Assembly (NCBI GenBank): GCA_021160785.1
Contig: JAGHBX010000207.1
Location: forward strand, 1 to 11,666
Length of the DNA: 11,666 nucleotides
Direction of reading: 5' to 3'
Source of the DNA: Planctomycetota bacterium
Lineage (GTDB): Bacteria; Planctomycetota; Phycisphaerae; Sedimentisphaerales; Anaerohalosphaeraceae
Positions 1 through 7,637 of the stretch are shown in pieces. The notes below the pieces were generated by a model that worked only from the letters and a program-made list of their open reading frames with translations, was not told where the DNA came from and ran no database searches. The number at the start of each line of letters is the position of its first letter. The first letter of the stretch is position 1. Position numbers and translations under genes: made by a program.

Positions 1-3000
1 CTGGTACGTCCCTCCCGTGAGTTGCCACGAAAACTCTTCGACTTTGACATAATACGTTCCGGTTCTTTCACACTGCCAGTCCAGCGGCTGCGAGCCGGTA
101 TCAGCCAATTCATCGTCTCCGTCACGCGCCAGTAGAATCATCCTGGCATTTTCGGCCGTCTGGCGAGTCAGTTGCAGTGTGTAATGTCCACCCTTTGCTG
201 CATCGAACGCATAGATGTCCCAGCGGTCTATTTCCGTATCGATCTGGTCCGCAACTGGACCGTCGGGCAGAAGAACCGGGGGATCGTTGAGCACAATATC
301 GACATCCTCCGCCAAAGCACCGTTCATCACCGCGATTACGGATTCTTCAATTGCCAGGGCATCTATACTGAGAATATCGAAACCGAAAAGCTTTGTGAAC
401 GCTCGTACATATCCGGTCCACCCGATGCCGATGCCTTCCAGCACGTAAGGCCCCGGCGCCGTAATCATAGTAGTGGAAATAATGGAGCCTTCCGGATCGC
501 CCGGGTCAAGGTACGCCTGCACAAAGATGGGTGCACCGCTGTAGTTGGCGTAGGCGACCGTACCGCTGACCATGCCGACCTGCCCCATTCTAATGTGTGT
601 CTCGTCCCTGTCGGCATCGGACCAGTTCCATTCACTGGTCACAGAAACGAATCTGCCGTCAAGATAATCCGACATCACATCGAACGGCACTCGGAAATCG
701 AGCCGGTTGCCGAACGACACGACGTCAACGGCGCCGATATTTTCCACCTCCTCGCGGCCGTTAGGACCAATCGTATTATGCGTGACATAGGCTTGAATTG
801 CACCTTGCTCAATCCGAATGGACACCTCCACCGCATCTATCGCTTCCTCTTCGTACGGGTCGCGACTTAAGCTCACACCAAAACCATAGGTTCCATTGGA
901 CAGCATGGAGTCATAGAGCGCTATCGATCCGTACAGATAATTGGGATCGTGCCCCATATGGAGAGTATCGATGTCCAGCCCGCCAATACCCGCGAATTCG
1001 TCGGGAAGATCTCCCTCGTAGTCATTTAGCACAAGCTGTTCAGCCGTCCATGAGCTGACCCATCCGTCAACAAGTTGCCCCTGCGTAACGGCCTGCCAAT
1101 CCAGATTCGCGGCAGGCTCAAGTTCCATTTCCATCCGCCACTGGTCCTGTGTCATCTCGGGTAAGATGCCCCCTAACGTTGCATCCTGCCCTAATCCGTT
1201 GCCCATGGTATTCGGCAAAGGCGTGCTCCATGCGTCAAATTCAGGTAGCAGATCACGCGGGCTTACCGGATCGGGATAACGGGCCGATGAGCCAAATATG
1301 GGATTAAGATCCGCTGTTTGATTCAGCGTAACCGTATCCACGAGATCGGCGGAGATATTTTCGATTAGGCCGAGTCTGGCGCCCCAGAAATCGAGAACGC
1401 CTTCTGTAATCGAGCCGCCGCCCTCGGCAAGGGTACCGGAAAAAAAGCCATAGAAATTACTGCCGGATATTATGGCTGTTGAAAGGCTGCCATTCGATAT
1501 TCCCGCGCGAGGCCAGGTATCGGAACCCTGCGGGCCATAGTCGAAACGGATTCGTCCATCCCGGAACAACGTTGCGGAGAAATTGATTTCCGAGCCGTAG
1601 GAATAGGCCTTCCAGCGAATCTCCACTTCATCTTCGGCAGCATCAATGTAGATGTCATAATCTCCCGGAATATCCGTCCGGAGATAAGCGCCAAGAGGCT
1701 GGATGCGGGTTCCGCCTTGAATGTTCCAGTAGTAATAGCCACTTTCCACGAAGTCCAGGAATCCATTGGTGGATATGTGGACGCTCCCGTAGCTTGTTCC
1801 ATAAAATGGAAACTCAAAGGGCAACGTGTAACTCCAGCTTTGGTCGACACCCTTCCATCCCTGAGCCAAACCGGTCATTTCAAATAGAGAAGTATCGAGT
1901 ATCTCCCAATTGTAGGGGATCATCCCTGCGCATTCGAGCGGTGCAAAAAGAACCGAGTTGGCGGAGTCGAGATTCCGCGGAAAATCCGGACCAAAATCCG
2001 GTGTCCGGCCTTCCAGGTCGGCATAGACTTGTCCGTTCTCTATGGACAATTCAGAAATCTCCCACTCCGGGAGTGCGTAGCCGCAATACTGCAGGTCGAT
2101 GCGGCCGCCTTTGCCCTCGTTCAATGCATCGAACACCAGTTCCATGGCGCCGATAGCGTTGGCGTCGTCGACCTGAAGGCTGTACGACTGAATCGTCTCA
2201 TAAATATAGGCGCCTGGTTCGTCATTCTCCAGGGAATCAAGGAGCATTCTCAAGTTGACTTCTAATGCTTCAATTGTTGTCAAGTCGCTTCCAAGAAAAA
2301 GAAGTTCGTCGTCCTGAGGATCGCTGCCTGGCGGGTCGTCTTCCGAAAGAATATAAGCTATCGCCTCAAGATAATTATTGATAGCGTCAATATAGCTTGC
2401 GCGCGCCTGCATTAGCGCTTCGGCTCCGTCGTTAGGGTCATTACTCGTAGGCAATAATTTAAGAAATTCAGGATGCGGCAGAAGAAGATCATTGTTGATG
2501 CTGAAACTACTGCTTACGAGTTTCTCTATGAGCATGTCTTCCTCGACCACATGAAGATCGTAAGCCTTCTTTGACAGCAAGAAGGCTCTGGTTGCCGACA
2601 AGGCGCCCTTTAGAAACAACACTTCACCGTAGTCAATCTCAATATCATACGCCAGGACCGGACCAAACGATCCGAAAAACATCGCCGTTTCCTGCGGCGT
2701 AAGAAACATCCGGAAACGATCGCTCGGTGTCTCCTGAATTCGGTCAAGCTCGGCGATAACAGACTCGATCTCCGACACGCCGGCGTGAGTCATGAATTCA
2801 AAAAGGTCACTTAGTACGGACTCGCCGTCCTCCGGTATGTCATAAGAATCGTGCTCGTTAACAGGAAAAAAATCTTCGCCGGCCACCAGGTCAAGAGCAC
2901 TGTAATGGTTGTTTATCAGCCTCACGTCGTTCTCGATGCCAAACTCAACTGCACTGTTAATCGGCAATCCATCGTCCCCGAAAGCCCACATAGCTATCCG

Positions 3001-3219
3001 CGTCATGGCATGCAGAAAAATGAGTTCTCTGTCGTCGGTGCAATCTTCGTCGGCCAGCCTTAGACTGAAGATTTCATGGGCGGAACGCAATCCTGAAACA
3101 GTCCCGTTAAATAATGCCGCTCTTCCGGCACTCGTACAGTCGTTTGTTTCCTGAGACCAGACCTGACCTGAAAAAACCGTACATGCCAATAAAAATACAA
3201 CTGTCACATTCTTGAGCAT
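1..3219 (-). CDS. Large secreted multidomain protein, C-terminus beyond the window
   Basis: This reading frame stays open for 1073 codons from the ATG at 3219 to the window edge, so the C-terminus is missing. Residues 1-22 form a signal peptide (MLKN, a hydrophobic core, then VWSQ-E), so the protein is exported. Residues about 30-370 look mainly helical. At about 435-565 lies a beta-rich module with PFEFPFYGTSYG and VHISTNGFLDF, the pattern of nidogen-like extracellular domains. Around 882-965 a segment beginning VSGTVAYANYSGAPIFVQAY resembles a carboxypeptidase-regulatory-like beta sandwich. From about 995 onward, DRWDIYAFDAAKGGHYTLQL and GTYYVKV resemble a bacterial pre-peptidase C-terminal (PPC) domain. 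No catalytic motif is visible. The start is supported by a GGGAGGG ribosome site 6 bases upstream. The start overlaps the end of the LptC-like gene, so the two are probably co-transcribed and translationally coupled. An extracellular or surface binding role is inference. Confidence 0.85.
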   Translation of the reverse strand, partial: MLKNVTVVFLLACTVFSGQVWSQETNDCTSAGRAALFNGTVSGLRSAHEIFSLRLADEDCTDDRELIFLHAMTRIAMWAFGDDGLPINSAVEFGIENDVRLINNHYSALDLVAGEDFFPVNEHDSYDIPEDGESVLSDLFEFMTHAGVSEIESVIAELDRIQETPSDRFRMFLTPQETAMFFGSFGPVLAYDIEIDYGEVLFLKGALSATRAFLLSKKAYDLHVVEEDMLIEKLVSSSFSINNDLLLPHPEFLKLLPTSNDPNDGAEALMQARASYIDAINNYLEAIAYILSEDDPPGSDPQDDELLFLGSDLTTIEALEVNLRMLLDSLENDEPGAYIYETIQSYSLQVDDANAIGAMELVFDALNEGKGGRIDLQYCGYALPEWEISELSIENGQVYADLEGRTPDFGPDFPRNLDSANSVLFAPLECAGMIPYNWEILDTSLFEMTGLAQGWKGVDQSWSYTLPFEFPFYGTSYGSVHISTNGFLDFVESGYYYWNIQGGTRIQPLGAYLRTDIPGDYDIYIDAAEDEVEIRWKAYSYGSEINFSATLFRDGRIRFDYGPQGSDTWPRAGISNGSLSTAIISGSNFYGFFSGTLAEGGGSITEGVLDFWGARLGLIENISADLVDTVTLNQTADLNPIFGSSARYPDPVSPRDLLPEFDAWSTPLPNTMGNGLGQDATLGGILPEMTQDQWRMEMELEPAANLDWQAVTQGQLVDGWVSSWTAEQLVLNDYEGDLPDEFAGIGGLDIDTLHMGHDPNYLYGSIALYDSMLSNGTYGFGVSLSRDPYEEEAIDAVEVSIRIEQGAIQAYVTHNTIGPNGREEVENIGAVDVVSFGNRLDFRVPFDVMSDYLDGRFVSVTSEWNWSDADRDETHIRMGQVGMVSGTVAYANYSGAPIFVQAYLDPGDPEGSIISTTMITAPGPYVLEGIGIGWTGYVRAFTKLFGFDILSIDALAIEESVIAVMNGALAEDVDIVLNDPPVLLPDGPVADQIDTEIDRWDIYAFDAAKGGHYTLQLTRQTAENARMILLARDGDDELADTGSQPLDWQCERTGTYYVKVEEFSWQLTGGTYQ

Positions 3220-4127
3220 TTGTCGCCCTCCCTCTTGTCAAGGTTTGCCTGTTGCGCATAGATTTCGTTTAGATGCATGTCCACCACAATGTCCTTGCCA
3301 AATAACTTATTCCCCCGACGCATCAAAACGTAGTTACCTTTTACCCTGAAACGCCCTGTCTGACTGTTCCAGCATACATGGTTACTTTCCAGAGTGTCTC
3401 CGTCGACACCGCTAATTGTGACATGCCCCCGCAAAATGATATCCTCCGTTGAATAAGAGAAATGGGCAAGCGCACTTTTGATACTGACAATCTTGTCGTT
3501 ATTGGCAAAAAACTCGTAATCAAAATCTCTGACCTTGACTTCGCCGACGTTACTCAAATCGACGTTGTTGATATATATTCTCATGCCCGTTGACTTTGAG
3601 CACACTGCCGGATCATCTTGCAAAGAAACTGTATTCTTCCGTATCAATGCGCGGATCGTCGCCGGAATGTCTTTGTGATTCGTGTTCTGCACGCCCGGAT
3701 GACCATTATCCACCGATAGAATTTCGACGTCAGGCAAGTATGAATAAAGTCTCAGACGCAAACCTGTTATCCTTGCTGTTCGATAAACGCCTGTTTTGAA
3801 GAAACCGAATTGTCCGCTTTCGGTACTGAAGTCGTCGAATCGAATCGAATGCAGGGGCCTGTAGTCTTTCTCGGGATCCAGGCCCACGTATGCAAACTTT
3901 CCTATGTGATTTGCAGCAACGTCGAAACTCAACGCCCCTTCGCCTGACTGTTGCATACTGCCCACTTGCCAGTGCTCTGCCGGATAACAAATAACCAATA
4001 CCAAAAACAGCAAGCAGGAGAACAAAACGATTGCCATTCTCCGCCACAGCCTAAAACGCTTTCCTGCGTGTTTGGCAGCAAAATTATGCAAAAGCCGGCA
4101 GTTCAGGTTTTGACGGAACACAGACAT
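3204..4127 (-). CDS. LptC-like membrane-anchored periplasmic protein
   Basis: This 307-residue protein has a basic N-terminus and one membrane helix at about residues 31-49 (MAIVLFSCLLFLVLVI), followed by a long periplasmic part. The C-terminal part, about 205-289, carries a pattern typical of LptC/LptA-like beta-jellyroll proteins: ILRGHVTISGVDGDTLES, then GRFRVKGNYVLMRR, then GKDIVVDM. LptC bridges the inner-membrane LPS exporter and the periplasmic LptA chain. This protein is clearly longer than a typical LptC of about 190 residues, and no LptA, LptB or LptF/G gene is in view, so a dedicated role with the secreted protein encoded just downstream is as plausible as LPS transport. The start ATG has a GGGAG ribosome site about 7 bases upstream. 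The gene is preceded by a strong promoter about 150 bases upstream. The family assignment is by pattern only. Confidence 0.6.
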   Translation of the reverse strand: MSVFRQNLNCRLLHNFAAKHAGKRFRLWRRMAIVLFSCLLFLVLVICYPAEHWQVGSMQQSGEGALSFDVAANHIGKFAYVGLDPEKDYRPLHSIRFDDFSTESGQFGFFKTGVYRTARITGLRLRLYSYLPDVEILSVDNGHPGVQNTNHKDIPATIRALIRKNTVSLQDDPAVCSKSTGMRIYINNVDLSNVGEVKVRDFDYEFFANNDKIVSIKSALAHFSYSTEDIILRGHVTISGVDGDTLESNHVCWNSQTGRFRVKGNYVLMRRGNKLFGKDIVVDMHLNEIYAQQANLDKREGDKCSRM

Positions 4128-4459
4128 ATTTTCTCCCGATATCTATAAACAACAGGTCGCTCAGCGGACTCAAAATGCTAATCCACCGAGTTTCAAAACA
4201 ACCAGTGTTCTCATATACAAACCGTACAATCGAAGATTGCAGGCCCTGCCGGAGAGTATGTCGCGTGCCCTCCACAAACAGGCATATTACACGGTCTTCT
4301 TAAAATAGTCAATAGGCTTACCACTATAATTCCCCTTAAACATCCCTGCGTCTAAAGCCGAAGAATTATGCCTGCAACGGCCAGAAGCGCCCATTCGACT
4401 GCATCTATAAGGATATAAAGGATTTGACCGGTGATCTTGCGCGGGCGTCTTGTTGTATT
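4128..4459 (-). other. Intergenic stretch between prepilin-like and LptC-like genes
   Basis: No convincing gene lies here. It holds the promoter at 4284-4312, its presumed untranslated leader, and one copy of the 9-mer GCGCAAGAT (minus strand, 4442-4434) that also occurs upstream of three other genes of the window. I see no hairpin with a T-run after the prepilin stop at 4460, so read-through from the upstream operon cannot be excluded. Short frames in this stretch lack ribosome sites. Confidence 0.6.
4284..4312 (-). promoter_or_regulatory. Sigma70-type promoter for LptC-like gene
   Basis: On the minus strand, TTGACT (4312-4307) is followed by a 17-base spacer and TAATAT (4289-4284), five of six and four of six matches to the housekeeping consensus with ideal spacing. 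Transcription would begin near 4277 and give a leader of about 150 bases before the LptC-like ATG. This makes the LptC-like and secreted-protein genes a unit that can be expressed independently of the sigma/kinase operon. Confidence 0.7.
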
Positions 4460-5293
4460 TTAGTGTTGGCGGTTGCATGGCTCTTCCTGTTGAACGGACA
4501 TTGCCATGCTGCACAGTTCTGTGAATGGAATTGTGCGGTAGCCCGGTCCGACATACAGCCCTTTGCGAATCTCAATGTACTCAACATGACAATCGAGAAA
4601 TGCAACACTGAAATAATGCGCTTTGCCATGCCATGCGTATCCGCACTCCAGGTCAGGCTCCTCCGAAGTCGAATGCCGGACCCAGTCGAAATCTCCGATC
4701 AGCACCAGCTCGGAAGGGTTGTCTATACTGGTTTCTTTAAGCTCGGGCAATTTGCCATTAATATGGCTTATTAACTCGGCATGCGTCGGGTCCACATTGC
4801 CGAATTCGTACAGTTTTTTCGGTCCTATGAGCATTATGTTGGTCTCATAGCTTGTGCCCACTTTGTCGTAGACAATCCCGACTTTTGGTGGATAATTACG
4901 ACCGTTGTCTCCGGGACACTTGAAGACTTTGGCCTCATTTTCTTCAACTCCCACTTCACTGAGAGAAAAGTACGGATTAAATGGTCGATGTGGACGTTCT
5001 TCCAGGAGATCGTTCTCATAATTCTTGCCGTCCCATCCCCCGTATGTAAAATGGGCGATTCCCCCCTGATAGAACCGGCCGTCGTTGTCATTCAGATAGA
5101 GCTTGCATCCGTACGATATCTGCCTCAGATTGCTCATGCAAACAAGACGCCTTGTCAGTTCCTTTGCCTTTTGCAAGGCCGGCAGGAGAACCGCTATGAG
5201 CACTGCTATTACCGCAACCACGACAAGCAGTTCAATAAGTGTGAAACCCTTTCCTTTGCCGCAGCGATCGGTTATATGATTCGTCCTGGCCAT
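4460..5293 (-). CDS. Prepilin-like protein (type II secretion/pseudopilin family)
   Basis: This 277-residue protein has a type IV prepilin leader: a basic segment ending KGKG, then FTLIELLVVVAVIAVLIAVL. Cleavage and methylation by a prepilin peptidase would occur between G16 and F17, and E21 is the conserved Glu at mature position 5. The helix is followed by a globular domain with two CxxD-like sites and a terminal stretch (VAFLDCHVEYI) resembling the FxDGHVE signature of the large planctomycete/Lentisphaerae pseudopilin families. Such proteins occur in many copies in these genomes, and few have known functions. I chose the ATG at 5293 because AAGGTGG lies 5 bases before it. A GTG at 5302 would add three residues but lacks a ribosome site. 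It lies 34 bases after the kinase gene, probably in the same transcript. No secretion or pilus assembly genes are nearby. Confidence 0.88.
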   Translation of the reverse strand: MARTNHITDRCGKGKGFTLIELLVVVAVIAVLIAVLLPALQKAKELTRRLVCMSNLRQISYGCKLYLNDNDGRFYQGGIAHFTYGGWDGKNYENDLLEERPHRPFNPYFSLSEVGVEENEAKVFKCPGDNGRNYPPKVGIVYDKVGTSYETNIMLIGPKKLYEFGNVDPTHAELISHINGKLPELKETSIDNPSELVLIGDFDWVRHSTSEEPDLECGYAWHGKAHYFSVAFLDCHVEYIEIRKGLYVGPGYRTIPFTELCSMAMSVQQEEPCNRQH

Positions 5294-5327
5294 TTCAGCC
5301 ACCTTCGGTTATGCACTCTTTCTTCTG

Positions 5328-7001
5328 TCAATCTCGCAACTGGATAAGCCTGCTGTTTATCTGGTTGACAATCCATTCTTCCGGTTTGGGTTGATCAGGG
5401 TTCAACTCACCGATAGCGCGCAAGCTGTTCTCAAAAGCATCGAGCGATTCAGACTCTTTGCCGTCTTTGAGGTAATGCTCGCCTGTAATATACTCGGCAA
5501 ACCACAGGCCACTGGCGCCGAGTTTGTTCTTGAACGCCGCGACCTTTTCTTCGATGGGACTCGCCTCCAGCAGAAATATCTGCGCCGCGTTAAATCTTTC
5601 ATCCTGCTTGAGAATCGCCATGGACTGACCGGGTCCGATCTCATCCTGCCGCCAGCCATCGAGAAGTATCTTAAAACTAAACCAGAGTCCCTGTTTCTTC
5701 GTCAGGTCCAATTCTTCCTGGAGTTTGATCTTCTGCTCTTCGGTGGTTTCCCATCCGTCCCTGGCCCAGTCGTACAGATACAAGTTCGTAAACGCAAACG
5801 CCGTTATGATTACAATCAGCAACCCGACAACAGCACTGGCGGCACGATTTCGCACTATGAGTTTTTGCAGGACATACAGCGAACTGTCCGATCTCGCCAC
5901 AATCGGCCTGCCGGTCAGCCAGCACTGGATGTCATTGTAGAGCTCGGCGGCCGACTGGTAACGGCGCTGTGGTTCTTTGGCCAAAGCTCGAAGTACTATA
6001 GCTTCGATTTCAGAGTTAAAACCCGGAACCAGCTTTAACGGTCTGACCGGGTCATACTGTTTGATATTCTGCAGAATCTCAAACATTGGTCCGCCTATAG
6101 GGTAGGGGAATTCGCCGGTCAGCACCTTGTAGAGAATCACACCCATGGAATACACATCTGTTCGCACGTCTACGGCATCGGGGTCTGCCGTAGCCTGCTC
6201 CGGAGACATAAATGCAAGCGTGCCAAGGACATGACCGGCGATGGTGGTCATCACTGTTTTTTCGTACGTCTGCTCAAAACCGTCGACAAGCTTGGCCAGT
6301 CCAAAGTCGAGAACGTGTGGTTCACCCTGCTCGTCGACCATGATGTTGCCCGGCTTGAGATCACGATGAATGATGCCGTGCTGATGGGCGTAGGCAATCG
6401 CCGAAGCGACCTTGCCAAATAGTTCCATAGTCTTACGAAGCGACAACTTCTCTTCATCGATGTATTCATCAAGGGGTTTTCCCTTTATGAACTCCATCGC
6501 ATAATAGTACTGCTCCTCGGTAATTCCGCTGTCGAAAATGGTGACTATGTTAGGGTGTTTCAATCTCGCTACGAGTTCAATCTCCTGTTCGAACCTGTAT
6601 CTGGCGCGCTTGGAAGCGTGTTCGCCCTGCAGCAGAACCTTCACGGCGACAGTGCGTTTGGTCGCCTTTTGAATTGCCTTGTAGACAACCGCCTGGCCCC
6701 CGCGCGGCAGAACACCAAGTATCTTGTAGCCGTCGGTCATGGTCTCGAGAGACGTAGCTGTGTCATCTCCCCTGGTCTGAAAAACGGAGGCATCGGGCAT
6801 GGATTTCGTTTGAAAATCTTCTTCTCGCCCGGCACTGCCGTTCGGTGTCCGCTCCGCTGACGTGTCTGCCCCGTCCGCACCGACTTTGCCGCGGCAAATT
6901 GCGCATTCGACGAGATGAGCTTTAATCTTTTCAATCTCCCGGTCGCTGCACTGCCCTGCGACATAGCGCCTAATCTGTTCTGAAGTCAGACACTCAGACA
7001 T
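5328..7001 (-). CDS. Membrane Ser/Thr kinase with N-terminal zf-HC2-like zinc finger
   Basis: This 557-residue protein begins with an anti-sigma-type zinc finger: C18 and H29-xxx-C33-xx-C36. A complete Hanks-type kinase domain follows (about 92-362): glycine-rich loop GGQAVVYK at 101-108, VAVK lysine K121, helix C glutamate E140, catalytic HRDLKPGN at 212-219, DFG at 232-234 and SPE at 266-268. All catalytic residues are present, so it should be active. A single membrane helix (about 377-405) places a C-terminal part of about 150 residues outside the cytoplasm. Its GEHYLKDGKESESLDAFENSL segment is TPR-like and may sense or bind a partner. I chose the ATG at 7001 because AAAGG precedes it by 8 bases and the zinc finger starts directly after it. 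An upstream in-frame start would extend into the previous gene. Only 2 bases separate it from the 201-aa gene, implying coupling. It probably acts on the sigma factor of this operon. Confidence 0.93.
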   Translation of the reverse strand: MSECLTSEQIRRYVAGQCSDREIEKIKAHLVECAICRGKVGADGADTSAERTPNGSAGREEDFQTKSMPDASVFQTRGDDTATSLETMTDGYKILGVLPRGGQAVVYKAIQKATKRTVAVKVLLQGEHASKRARYRFEQEIELVARLKHPNIVTIFDSGITEEQYYYAMEFIKGKPLDEYIDEEKLSLRKTMELFGKVASAIAYAHQHGIIHRDLKPGNIMVDEQGEPHVLDFGLAKLVDGFEQTYEKTVMTTIAGHVLGTLAFMSPEQATADPDAVDVRTDVYSMGVILYKVLTGEFPYPIGGPMFEILQNIKQYDPVRPLKLVPGFNSEIEAIVLRALAKEPQRRYQSAAELYNDIQCWLTGRPIVARSDSSLYVLQKLIVRNRAASAVVGLLIVIITAFAFTNLYLYDWARDGWETTEEQKIKLQEELDLTKKQGLWFSFKILLDGWRQDEIGPGQSMAILKQDERFNAAQIFLLEASPIEEKVAAFKNKLGASGLWFAEYITGEHYLKDGKESESLDAFENSLRAIGELNPDQPKPEEWIVNQINSRLIQLRD

Positions 7002-7003
7002 CT

Positions 7004-7609
7004 TCAAACCTTTCCCGGCGGCTCTTGCGGCTCGGCAACATTGTTCCGGATGCCCGCCGAATCCCGACAAACCTCGCAAGCTCTTTCAAAAAGGTCGCGC
7101 AGATCGGTCGACATCCACGATTTACCTTTCAACTGCTCGAATGATTTTTCCAGATCACTAAATTCAAAACCCGTTATCTTCTGGCCATGGAACACCATTA
7201 CGCTGGCGATCGCCGCATAGTAAATCGCAATGGCAACATCCTTTTCGACTTTGGAATCCGTCCGCCGAGAGAGCTTATTGTTCAAATCCTTGACCTTTTT
7301 GAGCAGGCCGACTTCCACATCCTTGTTCAAAAGCAGGTCCTCGATGGTATTGCCGCTGCACAGTTCCATCGCATTACTCAGCAAATGCGGAACATCCGGC
7401 AGCAGCCTCACAAATGACGGGTCAAGCAGCAAGGGCTCCGCCAGACGATCCAGCAGCAACTCGCTCTTCTCTTCATCGGCGGAGACCTCCGCCACGCTGT
7501 CACCGGTTTCCGAGCCGATCCTCAGGAGATCCGCCATCTTGTCGGGATCCAGCCCGAATGTGTTGGATTTTTCTTCCACTTTTCCTGCCTCATCAAAATT
7601 TTCGATCAT
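7004..7609 (-). CDS. Conserved-looking hypothetical protein between sigma and kinase genes
   Basis: I do not recognise this 201-residue protein. It has no signal peptide and appears cytoplasmic and mostly helical. The first 60 residues are acidic. A leucine-rich stretch (LLLDRLAEPLLLDPSFVRLL) follows at about 51-70, and a hydrophobic helix at about 124-142 (VAIAIYYAAIASVMVFHG) is probably buried rather than membrane-spanning. It ends with PQEPPGK. Its place between an ECF sigma factor and a kinase, 28 bases after the first and 2 bases before the second, suggests a part in the same signalling unit, for example as an adaptor or anti-sigma/anti-anti-sigma factor. That is inference from position. 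The start at 7609 has only a poor ribosome site (GGTGA too close to the ATG), so expression may depend on coupling to the sigma gene. Confidence 0.75.
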   Translation of the reverse strand: MIENFDEAGKVEEKSNTFGLDPDKMADLLRIGSETGDSVAEVSADEEKSELLLDRLAEPLLLDPSFVRLLPDVPHLLSNAMELCSGNTIEDLLLNKDVEVGLLKKVKDLNNKLSRRTDSKVEKDVAIAIYYAAIASVMVFHGQKITGFEFSDLEKSFEQLKGKSWMSTDLRDLFERACEVCRDSAGIRNNVAEPQEPPGKV

Positions 7610-7637
7610 TTCACCATTGGATAAAAGAAAAAACCAT

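Noticed and set aside
172..870. Plus-strand frame of 232 codons
   Set aside because: It lies wholly antisense to the large secreted protein, has no ribosome site, and its product lacks any recognisable pattern. The minus-strand frame has a signal peptide and domain motifs.
4084..4275. Small GTG-started minus-strand frame overlapping the LptC-like start
   Set aside because: It would lie in the leader after the promoter, has no ribosome site, and its composition is not protein-like.
4356..4459. Minus-strand segment coding for DAVEWALLAVAGIILRL before a stop, resembling a C-terminal sorting helix
   Set aside because: The frame is closed by a TAA just upstream, has no start codon, and lacks a PEP or similar motif. 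It would need a frameshift for which there is no evidence.
4781..5347. Plus-strand frame of 188 codons
   Set aside because: It is antisense to the prepilin-like gene, whose FTLIELLVV leader and ribosome site are clear.
5391..6038. Plus-strand frame of 215 codons
   Set aside because: It is antisense to the kinase gene, which has all catalytic motifs.
7002..7079. Upstream extension of the kinase by 26 residues
   Set aside because: It would overlap the previous gene and has no ribosome site. The zinc finger starts right after the ATG at 7001, which has AAAGG.
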